Under the pieces are notes generated by a model, which saw nothing but the letters and a program-made list of their open reading frames with translations, made no database searches and was not told the origin of the DNA. A stretch of DNA of 64,000 nucleotides from Agaricus subrufescens (lineage: Eukaryota > Basidiomycota > Agaricomycetes > Agaricales > Agaricaceae), in contig CM057057.1 in NCBI GenBank assembly GCA_029945375.1, positions 930,001-994,000 of the forward strand. Direction: 5' to 3'. Made by a program: the position numbers and the translations under genes. Below, piece by piece: positions 18,711 to 30,810 of this stretch. Numbering within the stretch: the stretch's first letter is position 1; the number at the start of each line of letters is the position of its first letter.

Positions 18711-21008
18711 ATGGTGAGCGACGCTATCAACATCGTGAGGCCTGGGCCTCATTCAATATTGCTCGTTGCAGACGACTATACCTGAAAGACCGCGTGATGC
18801 CCATGGAGCGACCGTATATCAAACGTTTACCCGTCCCGGTGACGGTATGTCCTGTGCTGTTCTACAGATCTTTCGTTCTCATAGAGTTTAAGGTTATATA
18901 CGTGTTTCAGATGCACTACTCATCGGTGAACTTGATTCGACATATTTGTCCGCCAACAATAAAATACCGCAATTGCGTGAGGGGGAAAGACTTGTCATTA
19001 GCACTCCAAACGCGGACTATTTACCACACGTCAAACTTGGAAATCAAGTCATATCCATGTGCATGGATGGACGTTGGGGAGCGGAAGACTGGGGTCAATG
19101 GCCGCAATGGTATTTTGATGGTCAAGAGCACTATCCCTATATACTCCGAAAGCCTAACCAAAAAGAATTCAAGTCGCATCCTCTTCGTCGTTTATGGTGG
19201 AACATCTCCCAGTCTGACTTTCAACGTGACTCAAGTTCAAACACGTTTGGGATGCTGCTGCCCAGTATCACAGAGGAGTTTCATGAACTTCGTACAGGTC
19301 TGATGAAGGAGGTGGAGGTTTGTGACTGCAGTGATCCTTCGGACTATCAAAAGCTCCATCGTTGCGCTGCGAAGATGCGCCACTGCATCTCTACACTTTG
19401 CCACACTCCCCAACCCTTTACCGGGGTTCACCTTACGGTTGTTGCCGCTCAGCGATACTGCCTGGAGTTGCGGGCAATTCTAGATAGAATTGCTATTTGC
19501 AATAAGAAGATACCCTCTCTTGCCTCTCTGCCAATCGCTTCTCAGGATAGTCCTCCTCATTCCCCTCCTTCTGTTGACCACGCTCGTCTTGGGTGTATCA
19601 CTGACCGCGTTCCCGTTCTCTGTGAGCTACATGAGAACGGAATTCCGGTTTGGTACGTGCGCCCGTCATCCGAGGTATCACTTCACACAACCATAGTGAT
19701 GCAAGCGCCGGTAACTCGACCGATACACCTTGGAATTGAAGTAAAAAGATGGCCCGGCGCGCCGATTTTCTATCAAGGGCCCTTGTCCAGACAGATCCAT
19801 GCCGGTATAGAAAACTGGAAGCCTGGCAACCTCCAACTCAATCTACTTGGCCAAGGCTCCCTTGTGGAATCTGCAGCAGAAGCCCTACCTGAAAGACCAG
19901 CAAAGAGGGGCAATCGTTTCCAACCCTGTAAGTGACCTTTTTGGTCCAACGTTCTCAATTGGGTTGAAATTTGTCATTATTAGATCCAAAAGAGATAACC
20001 GCTACGCAAACTCACTTGAAAAGGCCGAATATCTCAGTCAACTATGATCTGTTCAAGGACCTTGACTTCCCCTACTACCCAAAGCTGCTCAATTCTTGGA
20101 GCAAGGCTCTCACAGAGGTCAGGATTGATACTATGCGCGTAATCGACCACCGGGATGCAAAATTGTTTAGAGGATTTGCCTTTCCACCCCGGGGTATCTT
20201 TTCGGGTAATGACGAGCAGAGCAGGTTGGAGCACATGCTTGGTTGGTTGGTTGTTCGCTCCTCTTGGATGAGCACAGTCAGTGATGCCCGACGCACTGCT
20301 CCTCTCCCCAACGCACAGCAATGGCGTACTTACTTGCGTGGAGTAGCCTTAAAACTGGAGCTCCTGCGAGCAGACAGTCGTCATCAGACATCGGAAGCCT
20401 CCACTTCTACTGCAAGTGCTTCGCACTCAACCCGCCGAGGGGGCAAGTTGAAGGAAGCGGCCAAGGCAATTTTCCCCCAAGTCCTGACAAAAAAAGAAGA
20501 TCTACAGGTGTTAGTATGGAACAACCACAATGTCTGGTGCCGTGACAGCGGAGCAAACTTTCGTGATATCGACCAGCGGCTGCTTATTTGGGACACAGAA
20601 GAGCATAACTTTCGCGCTGAGTTGTCAACCTTAGATCACCTTATCATGGGTTCCGTGTGGGACACTGATGCAGGCAGTAAGGTCCGTTCACAGAAAATAG
20701 ATGCCATGTGGCCAGATGGAGGTGTGGCATCGTTGTCTCTCCCGAGTCAGTCAATGGGAGTTGCGGAGGAAGACTGGGTCAAAAGGGCTCCATATGTTGA
20801 AGCGTTTCAGAAAATTCTGATGGACTGGCCTGGGGACACACCCCGGTTGCTGGCCCAACTTTCATTCTCCTCCATTGTGAATGGGCAAAATCATTGGGAC
20901 AGGCACACAATGGAGAGGGTGGAGCAGCTCGCTACTGGGCATTACTGCCAGGCATTTTTTGATCGCTTTGGTAGGGCTCCTTGTCCTCCCCGAATACTTC
21001 CTTTTTAG
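18711..21008 (+). CDS. Four-exon gene, 705-aa protein of unknown function
   Basis: The best model has a first coding exon that is just the ATG (18711-18713), then exons 18772-18844, 18911-19927 and 19984-21008, with introns of 58, 66 and 56 nt. All phases agree and the total is an exact multiple of three, ending in a TAG stop. The protein is soluble-looking, with Trp-rich segments and a PVWYVRP motif near residue 260 that I associate with a large uncharacterised family in mushroom genomes. A Ser/Thr-rich linker lies near residue 500. I do not know the function. The ATG-only exon is the least certain part; starting at a later ATG would shorten the protein. Confidence 0.65.
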
Positions 21009-21180
21009 TAACCGCTTTGATGCACCCAACTGCGATAAGTTTGGCGTTTATTCTATTCCTATCTTCTATCCTATTTTCCGCTACACTTTATTCTGTCCTC
21101 TGCAATCATTTGTCTACCCCTGTCCCTTTCAATACCTATTGTGATTTGTAAAATTTTTATTGTCTCTCTTTATGCCAATG

Positions 21181-22172
21181 TGTAATATAAATACAAGGAG
21201 CCCTCTGCGGGCCTATTTTTCCACACGATCGTCTGTGTTGGCCAATGTAGTCTGCGTGGGCAAGAAAGTACGCAGCAAGCCCGCAGGCAACCCACAGTGA
21301 CAAGTTAGTCCTGCGTTCATCCCGAGTTGGTCTCTGATACCTATTAATGCACCCCTTCAGGCAGATGATTGTCAGATCATTTGTGAATTTTGTCTGCGTT
21401 GATCTCGCACCTCTCATCCCGGTCTACGCCACCCCGCGTCTAGGGCTCCATTCAACACTCCAGTGGCTGCAGGTAGTCCCCATACTCACCCCGTGTATCC
21501 TCATTGGTCTGCGTCTGTCCGCGTGCTGTTTTCCTTGCCACCCCCGCGGCCATCCGCGTGACTCTGCCCCCAGCCCTCGTCAGTACCGCAGGCCTTCAGG
21601 CTCACCGCATCCCACCCTTGCCAGTCCTCGGCCCGACTGACGTTGTCCCCACCTGCCTGCGTACTGTCTACAGTTTACCCTCATACTCATTACTTATTAT
21701 TTGTGAATGTGTACGTTATAGACACCGTTTTTCTCTCTTCCTCCAGCTAAGCACTCACAACAAGCGATGTTATAAAATCCAAAGCCTGATATTGACTTGA
21801 CCACTTGACTGCGAGACCAATGAGTCACAAGATTTCCAATTATTGCGTGCGCGTGTCAATTTCTTGTGTGTCTGCGTCTAATTCCAAAACGCTTCGCCTC
21901 CCCGCGGGCTATCCTCGCTTGCCCGCATCATGAGTTTTACTTCATTAAGGAGTCTTGAAAGTGGGCAAATAGACCCCTTGAGTGCCCTTAAACAACATTA
22001 CTGGAATACGCACGACATATATCTAGTGTCTAGGTATAACAAAAGATAGTATTTCAAACGATCATCTTGCTCATCATCGGTGCTGTGATCCTGCACTTGG
22101 CCTGCGTGCATCCCGCGCCAGTCTGCGTTGAATGCCTGTCTGCGTGTGGGCTTCTCGTATTTACTGTAGCCC
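21181..22172. mobile_element. Non-autonomous DNA transposon A (about 1.0 kb)
   Basis: The left end at about 21181 (AATATAAATACAAGGAGCC) and right end at 22148-22172 (CTTCTCGTATTTACTGTAG) are inverted versions of a terminal motif found seven times in this region. Inward from both ends are many short CpG-rich words (TCTGCGT, CCCGCGT). There is no transposase inside. The same termini flank the tnp2-like gene of element C, so A is probably mobilised by such an enzyme (inference). Confidence 0.55.
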
Positions 22173-22224
22173 GCTTGGATTGGCTGCATTGGGAGTTGAC
22201 GCAGTGGAATCCATCCTGAAGATC

Positions 22225-24336
22225 GGGCTACCAGAAATACGAGGGGCCTGCAGCGGGCCTATGCCCGCGCGATTGTCTGCGTCCGCAATGAAGCCCGCGG
22301 GTAGCCTGCGTTGGTCTGTGAGTCCCGCGTCCATCTCACGTTGGATTCTGCCCTATGTGCCGCCTGCGTCATCGCCCCCCAACGTCACAACACCTTATAT
22401 CAGTGTAAATCCTCCTTGTGTGTAACTTTGTAAGGTCTGACTCATTGTCATTAGTAACTGTAAACGAGAGAATTCAGTTACTGTTACAGAAAACATTGTA
22501 TGTTGACTATGAAATCCACGCCATTAGCGACTGTCTAGGGACAGTGATCAGTTACTGCTATACAGTACTAATGTAGACAATGAAATCAAAAGCTTGTGAA
22601 GCCAAGCATGACACCCTCGCCCTGCATTGCACCTCACCTCCTTTTTCAGACTCGAGATACGTGTTGTCGTACTTCAGCGGTGTGAGCAATATCATGTATC
22701 GCTGTATGAACCTGTGATCTGCTTGTAGGCTCTCGGCATTGGGTCCAGCTTCCAGGATCAATACTTGAACACCTGGCTTTTCTGAAAGTCTGCTGGCGAC
22801 GACCAAACCTTTGTGAATGGCATGTGTAAACATCGAGATTTTGGTACCACAATATAATGAAATACATACCCATTACCACCGCCTACGTCTACATAGTCGT
22901 AAGCAGAGAGTGCTCCACCTATGAAAAGGCTAGGGATTATAAAGCGCAAAGTTACGTACATTGTAAACACAACTTTCAACATTGGTATGGCTGTTCTATA
23001 CTCACATAGTCAGCGAGACGAGACCTAAAGAAAAGCGGGAGTAGAAACTGATCAAACTGCATTTCTGACAGACAGATGCAGGTTCCCACTATGTCGCTAT
23101 TTATTTATTTTTTCATAGCTAGGAGCGGAGTCCACAGAGGCACGGCTGCATTGAAAGTTGATGTTTCTCGACACACAGTAGGTTCTTGACACACAACAGG
23201 TATGAAAAGAAATGTACATCAGTTGCAGAATAAGAGCTGTTATGTAGTAAGATACGGATTGACCGATTTGAGACTTGTCTGCGTCGACCCTGCGCCTCTC
23301 CTCCAAGTCTGCGCCACCCCGCGTCGCAACTGGTGTAGCCCTCGTACCGTCCGCGTGTACCCTCGGCGTGTCTGCGCGCAATTTGATTGGTCTGCGCCAG
23401 CCTGTGCCAGTCTGCGTGCAGCCCGCGTGAGGCCCTCGTAGTGTCCGTGTCAGTCTGCGTCAGTCCGCGTGCAGCCCGCGTGAGGTCCTCGTAGTGCCTG
23501 TGTGAGTGTGTGCCAGCCTTCATGAAGTCTGCGTCTAGCCCTCGTGAAGTCTGTGTCTAGCCCTCTTGAAGTCTGCGTGCCAGGTCAAGGCAAAGGTAAA
23601 AAATTGTAGCCGTATGTAGACATGTGCCTTGTCAACGGTTAGCATATATTCCCCTGCAATGTAGATTTTGAGTGGGTTGTGGTTGTTAAATGTACGCAGA
23701 CAAAGACACGGACACGGATAATGACAACGTACAAGGCATTTTCTAGGAGGTGAGGGACATGTAGAACAAGTCAGCAGCACAAGCAGAGCGTACGATGGTA
23801 GAGAATCCTGATAGTCGATGATAAGCAACAGAAACAGAATGCAACCAGCGGTCAGGGCAGCTTCACATGACTTTGACGTAAAAGAGCCTTCGACGGTACC
23901 TTGCCTTTTGTATATCTATTGTGTTTATAAATGGTTTCGAGCAGTCCCGCGCCTTGACCGCAGCAGACTTGTCCGCGTGGAATTGCAAAAGCCCGCGTCC
24001 AGCCCGCGTCCAGCCCGCGTGTAGCCCACGTCCTGTCCGCGCCCTGTCCGCGCTTGCCCGCGTGGTCCCTCGCCGGTCCTCGTCAAAGTTTGCCGCGTTG
24101 GAAGTCGGTTGACAATGGGCGAATACAGTCCTCGGGCGCCCTCAAAGGTCTTTACAGGAATGCGCGTGAGGTTTATCTATGCTGTAGTATCAACATAATC
24201 GTATTATTTCTTTATTTTATAACTACCCTCTATGCTGTGATCCCGCGCTTAGCCCGCGTCAAGTCCGCGTCGAGTCCGCGTCGAGTCTGCGTAAAATGCG
24301 GTCCGCGCGCGGGCCCCTCGTATTTACTGTAGACCC
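22225..24336. mobile_element. Non-autonomous DNA transposon B (about 2.1 kb) with captured gene piece
   Basis: The left end at 22225-22248 (GGGCTACCAGAAATACGAGG) and right end at 24311-24336 (CCCCTCGTATTTACTGTAG) form an inverted pair. The right 300 bases are packed with GTCCGCGT- and GCCCGCGT-type repeats. A fragment of a GMC oxidoreductase gene lies inside on the minus strand, and a long CpG-rich block at 23280-23580. Boundaries rest on the shared terminal motif; I could not verify a target duplication. Confidence 0.5.
22640..22982 (-). pseudogene. GMC oxidoreductase, N-terminal fragment
   Basis: GMC oxidoreductases are secreted FAD enzymes such as aryl-alcohol oxidases. The fragment starts at an ATG (22982), has a hydrophobic signal-like stretch (about residues 8-26) and then the Rossmann motif YDYVDVGGGNG. 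After an intron-like gap (about 22811-22870) it continues with GLVVASRLSEKPGVQVLILE, the classic next part of the FAD-binding fold, then fades out. The junction does not keep frame cleanly, and no catalytic domain follows. It lies inside transposon B, so it is best explained as a captured gene piece. Confidence 0.7.
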
Positions 24337-24440
24337 TGAGCAAATGAAGGAGGCGGAGGATGCTGTTAGTCTTGCCTCTTGCCTGATAAAAGTGTGGCCG
24401 AAGGTGATGAAATATACCAAGAAGATAAGATAATCGGGCA
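24337..24440 (+). pseudogene. Short coding-like remnant between transposons B and C
   Basis: Directly after the right end of element B a frame runs about 30 codons (PEQMKEAEDAVSLASC, then a Lys-rich part) to a stop. It reads like the end of an exon from a soluble protein. It may be host gene sequence into which the elements inserted. No family recognised. Confidence 0.3.
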
Positions 24441-24537
24441 CTTTTGGGGTCAACTGGAAGTAGAGGCGTGCGCATAGTCAACCGCCATCTCAACAGATGA
24501 TCAGATCTGCCCAACCCTTACTAACGCGAGCTCACGT

Positions 24538-27500
24538 AGGCTCTACAAGGACGAGGAGCCTCCCGCAAACTATGACCTGTACTGTAGGCCCGCTGTGGGT
24601 TCCTCGTAATTCTGGTAGCCCTGATGTAGGCCGGATGCAGGCTGGCGTGCATCAAGGGGGTTTGACTTAGGTCACGGTATTCTGCCACAGACAACTTGTA
24701 AAGTGAAGTGATGCAGACACTAAACAAACGCCGTTCAAATTATGATAACAGCTACAGTAGTTTGTCTAAAAGAAGAATTGGCAAGCTGGGGAAGCTATGT
24801 CTTGGGGCCCTTACTGTGAATCAATGATCAGACTACTCAAAAAAGGCCAAGATGCTAGCTCACCTTCATTAGTGGAATTGCCTGAAAAATCTTGGTCCCG
24901 GAACCATCTGTATAATCAGTACCAGCTAAAGCAAAGTGGCCAAGTGTCTGATCAAGGCGCAACAATAAAGGTGGAAGAGACTTTTCTTGAAAAAGTTGGC
25001 CAGGGACAAAGGAAAATTCCTCTGAGCGTAAGAAGGGCCATGGGATTGATGCGCCTTGTACCTCCGGTGGCAAGATGGCGGGTCTATATGGCAACACAAG
25101 AAGAAAGGTGTCTGTGACCCAGCCAACTTTCCTGACCTTCCGTTTATGAATGAATATTTCGCTAATTGAGCCTACACCCCATTGGAAGGGATGATTCGGT
25201 CCTATTGAAGTGAACATTACTTGACTGTCTCCAGTAGAGTGTTTAGCAGTCCTGTAAGTCACATTATTAGAAGCAGTCCTCTGCCGAATTGCTGTTTGAT
25301 CCAATTTGACAACTCCACGCCCATCATGGGTTGCCACCCAGTTCTCTAACAGGGTGCGAACCGCACCTTGAATCTTGATTTCTTCATCAGCGCGTGATTC
25401 CTTTACTCTACCATCAAATATATCCTCGCTAAGAAGGGTTCCTCGGATGCGGTGGTTGAAGGATTGATCATATGCCGCAACAAGAGGGTGAAGGCTTTCT
25501 GGAAGATGGTGTACGTCAATGAGCACACGTAGATTTTGTAACATATTGAATTTTCGGAACATAGTTTTTTCCATTTGTCCTATGAAAATTTGAGTTCTAC
25601 TATCAGATTTCCTACAACTGGACATACCAATGATTTGGTTTGTGAGTGTCTGCTGAAGAAGGTAATTGAACCGCTCAAATGCAAAACACCTCCACCCATG
25701 CGTAGGCCCAAATCGCCGTAAGAAATCACCAAAGTGTAGAGAAATATGCTGATAGGGTGTGAGCTCGATGCCAGGGTATAATTCCCATAGTGTAGTGAGG
25801 TATTTGTGCATGTGTTTCTCATAAAGGAGGATGTCTTCTTCGCATATTGTCCGCTGTGAAGCAACCTTGACAGCACTAACCAAATAGAGAAAATTTTCTA
25901 GGATTTTGGCTTGACGACTCTCTGGAGGACTGGTGCCCCATAGTCTGATGAGGGTGATAGGGAGATTGATGGTAAAGAAAGAACGCCACTGGTCTGCATG
26001 TAGCTTGCCTCCCTTTGCTTGGCCTGGATAGGCTGGACCTTTGGAAACCCAGGTTGGCAAAGAAATACGCCCCATATCGTCGACCAGCTTTGGAATAGTT
26101 TTTTTCCCTAGGACACAGGTTTTCACCCCTTTTCGAGCTTTTGACGCCTCAATCTTTGCTTGGTTGACAGGATGACAGGTTGGATCTACATCCATTCTGT
26201 CTTCTCTCTGCGCTTGCTCCGCCCTCTTGTAAGCCTTTGGCGCCTTGGCCTGTAAACCTGTCTTGAATGCTGTAAGTCCGCTGCCAATCATAAACTGGAC
26301 CAAGATTACCTGTGGGAGCTGATATATGTCTGTATCAGCCATCCTCATCACTTCGAGTTCCCTCTCCAGATTGTCTATTGAATATTCGGAGGGACTTTCT
26401 TCTGTAGTAATGACAGAAGCGTCTTTCTGTGCTAGTGACCCTGACCGTAACTGCTTTACCGCCTTAGATGTTATAACTTTTCCTGCATTGTCAATGATGC
26501 CATCTGCTGTTCGCTTTTCCTTGAATCAGAGAATGAAGGACATCTAAGCTCCAAACATACCCATTCTTGAATTTTCACAATCAGTTGTGGCTTTGTCAAA
26601 CTTGCCACATTTGTGTTCGGTTTCATAGTTTTTAAAACCTCAATCAATCTATCCTTCCTCATTTGCATCCATCTTGATTTCGGAGCGGTCTTCCACGCGT
26701 GTTCAATCTCGCATGCAATGGAAGGCTGAGGCAGATTTGGTGCTTCATCCACGCACATTGAATTGGAAAGAGAGTCACCCTGATTACAAAATCAGTTACA
26801 AAGAGTAGAATCCTTGGTAGGCATACCTGTGGTGCTATTATTTGTATATCTGGAGATGTTTCAGGAACGGGATCCGGCAATTCTGAGCTTGGTGCTGCAT
26901 CTTCTGAAAACTGTTGACGTTGATACTGTGATAATAGTTCAGCTGCTATCTGGTCCAAAAATTCAAGCCCTACCTGCTTTAAAGTTGAGAGAAGAATTTG
27001 TTTTGTGCCACCGAAGTGAAGTCCAAGTTTCGCACACAAATGGGCTAGTACATGCCACTTCTCGTGGTGAAGCTTCTTGAAGTTTCCATCTGCTAGGGCC
27101 TTCAAAGCATTGCTGCTTTCTGATTCCGTAGGAACTTCCATCAACTTCCGGTATGTTGGACCATCACCATCCTCCATTCCAGCATCCATTCCCCATATTT
27201 TGACTGCGTGACGATGGAAAAGACCAAGATAAAAGCAGTGCATAGAATCAATGACCGTATAAGAGCAAGGATCCCAATAAGGGAGGCGCAACAGCTGCGA
27301 CCACCGCAAGCCATATTTATCAAAAATATCATCCTGCTCCCCTTTGGTTTGAGCGGCCTTCCATTCCTCTGCTTTCTGAATATGCTGGTGCTTTGTTCGC
27401 TTCTCCCAGGAGTGAGAATCGAAGTTTGCGATGTCATTAGTCTTGATAAAGCAGTGGGAACAAAAATGGCGGGATCTTGCACTTCCAAAGCCCGCCATTT

Positions 27501-29135
27501 TCTTTGACGCAACAAGATCTGCTACCAAGGGAATTATTGAAACAAAAACCCTTCTTCCCACAGGATATTTTGGCGTTCGTCGGAGATACAGCCCTACGTC
27601 CCAGAGCTCCAAAAGGCTATCAACAAGGGGCTCTAGGATGTTATTGATCTGTAGGACGGAAGGTTCCTGGGGGCCTGGTATTACACCGACAAGGAATATG
27701 TTTTCCATGCAATTACGGATGTTGCGGGGAAGATTTAGACACGTCATGTATATTGCGCCTATGCTGACGTGTTTTCCTGACTGTTTGTTTCCGTAGGGAT
27801 TGAATCCATCCATGTTGATGCTGAAAGCCAGCCGCCCATCTGTTCCTTTATCTTGAAAAAAACTTTTGCCATTGCGTTTGAACTCCCTGAGAGCTGGAGC
27901 GTCCCAAATGTCGGTCATCTTCTCCGGTGTGGAAGATCCCAGGAAATCATGATCCAGAACCTCCTCTAGCTGGGGGCGAGCATAGAGCCGGGCTAACCAG
28001 TCCTTGAACTCTTGCATGGAGTATTCACGAATGGGTTTTCCATTTCGATGTCGCAGATTTGCATGACATTCAGACCCTCCAGGAAACTCTGCAAAGTTGC
28101 ATAATGTTGGGCAAGCTTCATGTTTGTAGAGCCTGAAGCATCTAGGACAGCAGATATAAGATCTGGCTTGAGACTCGATTTTCAACCGGGCTACCAGCGT
28201 TTCAACAGTAGCGGGTATGGCCGCAGGTAAGGGTGAGGGAGAGTTACCACTCCTATCTTGATTTCTACCCAGTAGACTGAATGCCGCAAGATAGAAACCA
28301 CACTGGGCTTGAGAAACCCCAGTCGCCAGGTAAAGACATAGGACAGCCACATAGGCTACAGCAGCCCAGCTTTCCATGTTCAAGAATGGAGTCACCATGT
28401 AAATTCCTTAACAATAATAAGCTGAGAGTTTAAGATGGTAAGTTGCGCAGTTCAGCTTACCAGGATCAACACTGTTGATTTCATTAGAGATAGTTCTCTG
28501 TCTCTCCCACTCTTTATATTTGACTTCTCGCAGGTGAGCCAATTCAGCTTGAAGGGCAGAGAAAAGGTTTTCAACCAACGGTATTATTTCTCTATCATTG
28601 GCGTATTGGACCGTGTAGCGGCATGTTAAGTCAATGCAAGACTGCAACCAACTCTCGTGTGATAGAGCCAAGGCATTTCCAGGTGGCCCTTCAACAAGTT
28701 TAAGGCTTTCGACTGTGACAAGGGGGTCCGTGAGGGAACAAGCGGCCGGAGGGACTTCAAAACAAAATGACAATGACTTGAGTTTGTCATTGAGGGTGGA
28801 AACATTGCGTCGGGACAAGCGCTGCTCTGTGTCAGTGATCCATTGGAAGACAGAAGATCGGCTGAGTTTGTCAGAAGACAAACTCATTGATGAAAAGGTA
28901 GGAAGTGTTAAAATGATGGTGTATTTTTTTCTAAACATAGACCAAATTCCCCCCGAACTCCCTATGGAAAACTTGACACGTGGCCTGTAAGATAAACAAT
29001 GACTCAGTTGCTTGCATGCTCCAGCACAAGGCCTAATGAGGCCCCGCGCTCATCCCATGCTCATCCCTTGCTTATCCCCCGTCATTCCGCGCGAACGGGC
29101 GTCGGCGCACAGGCTCTTCATATTTGCTGTAGCCT
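24538..29135. mobile_element. DNA transposon C (about 4.6 kb), tnp2/CACTA-like, autonomous
   Basis: The left end at 24538-24560 (GGCTCTACAAGGACGAGGAG) and right end at 29111-29135 (CTCTTCATATTTGCTGTAG) are inverted relatives of the terminal motif of elements A and B. They bracket one spliced, intact transposase gene on the minus strand. A further right-type end at 24595-24621 suggests an even smaller element nested at the left edge. The termini do not begin with CACTA, so the family placement rests on the protein. Confidence 0.6.
24855..28887 (-). CDS. tnp2-like (EnSpm/CACTA type) transposase, 1,296 aa
   Basis: The enzyme should cut and move element C and its relatives. Exons on the minus strand are 28887-28461, 28406-26827, 26779-26561 and 26519-24855, with introns of 54, 47 and 41 nt. 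All phases agree, the coding length is 3,891 nt, and no stop or frameshift is seen. The first 140 residues are helical. A Cys pair region follows (CCPRCFRLYKHEAC), then the tnp2 core NMDGFNPYGNK, GVIPGPQEPS, HFCSHC and YTVIDSMHCFYLGLF with candidate catalytic Asp/His. The third quarter (KLHADQWRSFFTINLPITL, then TPYQHISLHFGDFLRRFGP) resembles the DUF4218-like region found downstream of tnp2 cores. A GTGAGC right at the stop could be a donor, so one more small exon is possible. Confidence 0.85.
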
Positions 29136-29141
29136 CAGTCT

Positions 29142-30641
29142 GTGCCCACATGCAGTATCTGCACTTTTGCTTGGGACCACCCCTCCACCGCCAAATGGTT
29201 CAATGAGCGCGGTTACATTTTGTACCGACGCAAGGAGCCTGAATATGAAGACCAGCAGGAAGACAGCACGTATCCTACTCTTGAATGCCCAGCTTCTAGG
29301 GACATGGATTATCCATTTCCGCATTACAGCCTAGGAAAAAGTCGCAGGGGAAAACTTCACGGGAAGAGCTATAACGTATGCCCTTCTCCTCTTGTTGCAC
29401 ACGTGTGTCTAACTGATCAATCGCTACTACCTGGTAGGGGAAGATATCGTTTGCTCAGGAAATACAGGACCCAACTCATCACGTAGTCATCAAAATTATA
29501 CAGACCGACTCTGAGGAGCACCGGATACTCGCCTTTCTCCAAAAGCAGGGTCTAAAGATACTAGAGGCAAACTGTATCATTCCTGTCCTCAACATCCTCC
29601 CTAATGGGCAGTACTCCTTTGTTATTATGCCGCGGTAGGTAGTTTCCTATAGCATGCTTTGAAACTGGGTATAAAATGTTTCCTAGGTGGGGAGATTGTG
29701 CGCATTACCCGGAAGGGGGCCCAATCAGGAATTGTTTTACAATCATGCATTCGCTACTCAAGGTAGGGCAAGTGCTTCTATCATCCTTGCATGATCTGAC
29801 TGTTCAAAGGCATTGGCATTTTTACACGAACACAATATATTGCACCGGGTGCGCTTCTAATGCCTGTCAGAGCAGTATCGGTTTCTAACCAGGGGATGAC
29901 AGGATGTCCGGTTTGCTAATATCCTTGTCAGTCACTTCTCAGACGATGAAGACAAGCTTTATCAGCACGATACTACAAGACTGAGGCTTCAAGGGGCAGA
30001 TTTGCTGCAGTATTGCTTGTGCGATTTTGACCTCTCAATGAAGCTTCCTCCTGGTACCGATAGGAGGCAATATAGGCTGCCATTCTGGCTTAGTGAAGAG
30101 GGCTCCGGATGGAAGTTGCACGATACATCCCAGGGTGAATATGAGTACAACCCTTTCGCACTAGATGTTGGCATGCTGGGGGTAGTTTTTTGCGTAGAAT
30201 ACCAGGTGCGTTCATTCGCTTATTGCTTGAGGTGCCGCCGCTGAACACAAGCAGCACTTATGCAGTCGTATACCCATGCTAGCGCCACTCTTCGACAAGA
30301 TGACGACACGAAATATCTCTGAACGGTTTAGTGCTGCTGAGGCACTTGAATTCTTCGAAGACTTTCTACCCAAAATTTCTACCACCACCCTGTGCGAAGC
30401 CTACTCAGCAGATGCAAATGGTGGCCAACTGTATGACGCTTTTAACCGATGGAATGGCCTTTCTCCTGACTTTATCAAAGAATGGGGACGGTATAGAGAA
30501 TCGAAAATTCCTCTGTGGACCACTTTTCTCAGATGGTTCTGCTCGCATAGACCCATGGCTGCGATAATGCCTTATCTACGCTTGTTTTTACACTATATTA
30601 CAGACTTTGGCTTGTGTAGTCTTACTTTCTTCTGTTCTTAA
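29142..30641 (+). CDS. Fungal kinase-like protein, spliced, 5' end missing
   Basis: Exons about 29142-29375, 29438-29634, 29687-29762, 29810-29848, 29903-30205 and 30255-30641 join through introns of 62, 52, 47, 54 and 49 nt without breaking frame. The protein shows VVIKII (candidate ATP-anchoring Lys), FVIMPRWG at the hinge, and FLHEHNILHR joined across an intron to DVRFANILV, giving a complete HRDxxxxN catalytic loop. The metal motif is DFD instead of DFG (CDFDLSM). Then come YNPFALDVGMLGVVF and PMLAPLFDKMT of the C-lobe. This matches a kinase-like family expanded in mushroom genomes. There is no ATG in frame before 29142; the end of transposon C lies only 7 bases upstream, so the first exon was probably displaced or lost. 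Confidence 0.8.
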
Positions 30642-30810
30642 GGCCGTTATTGAATCTAGTTTATTGTTGTCGCTCTTTCTTAGGGCCTGCTTTGGTCAGC
30701 GATCACTGTGAGTCACATGCTTGATGTTAATGGGAAATCTGGTCACATCACCTTGTCTTTGGCATGCGCTCAGTAAGTCTTCCATCCCTACTGCGTCTTC
30801 CTATGGATCG

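Noticed and set aside
23202..24514. ORFs rich in Arg, Pro and Cys in the CpG-dense blocks
   Set aside because: They come from the GCCCGCGT and GTCTGCGT word arrays and lack starts, motifs or splicing.
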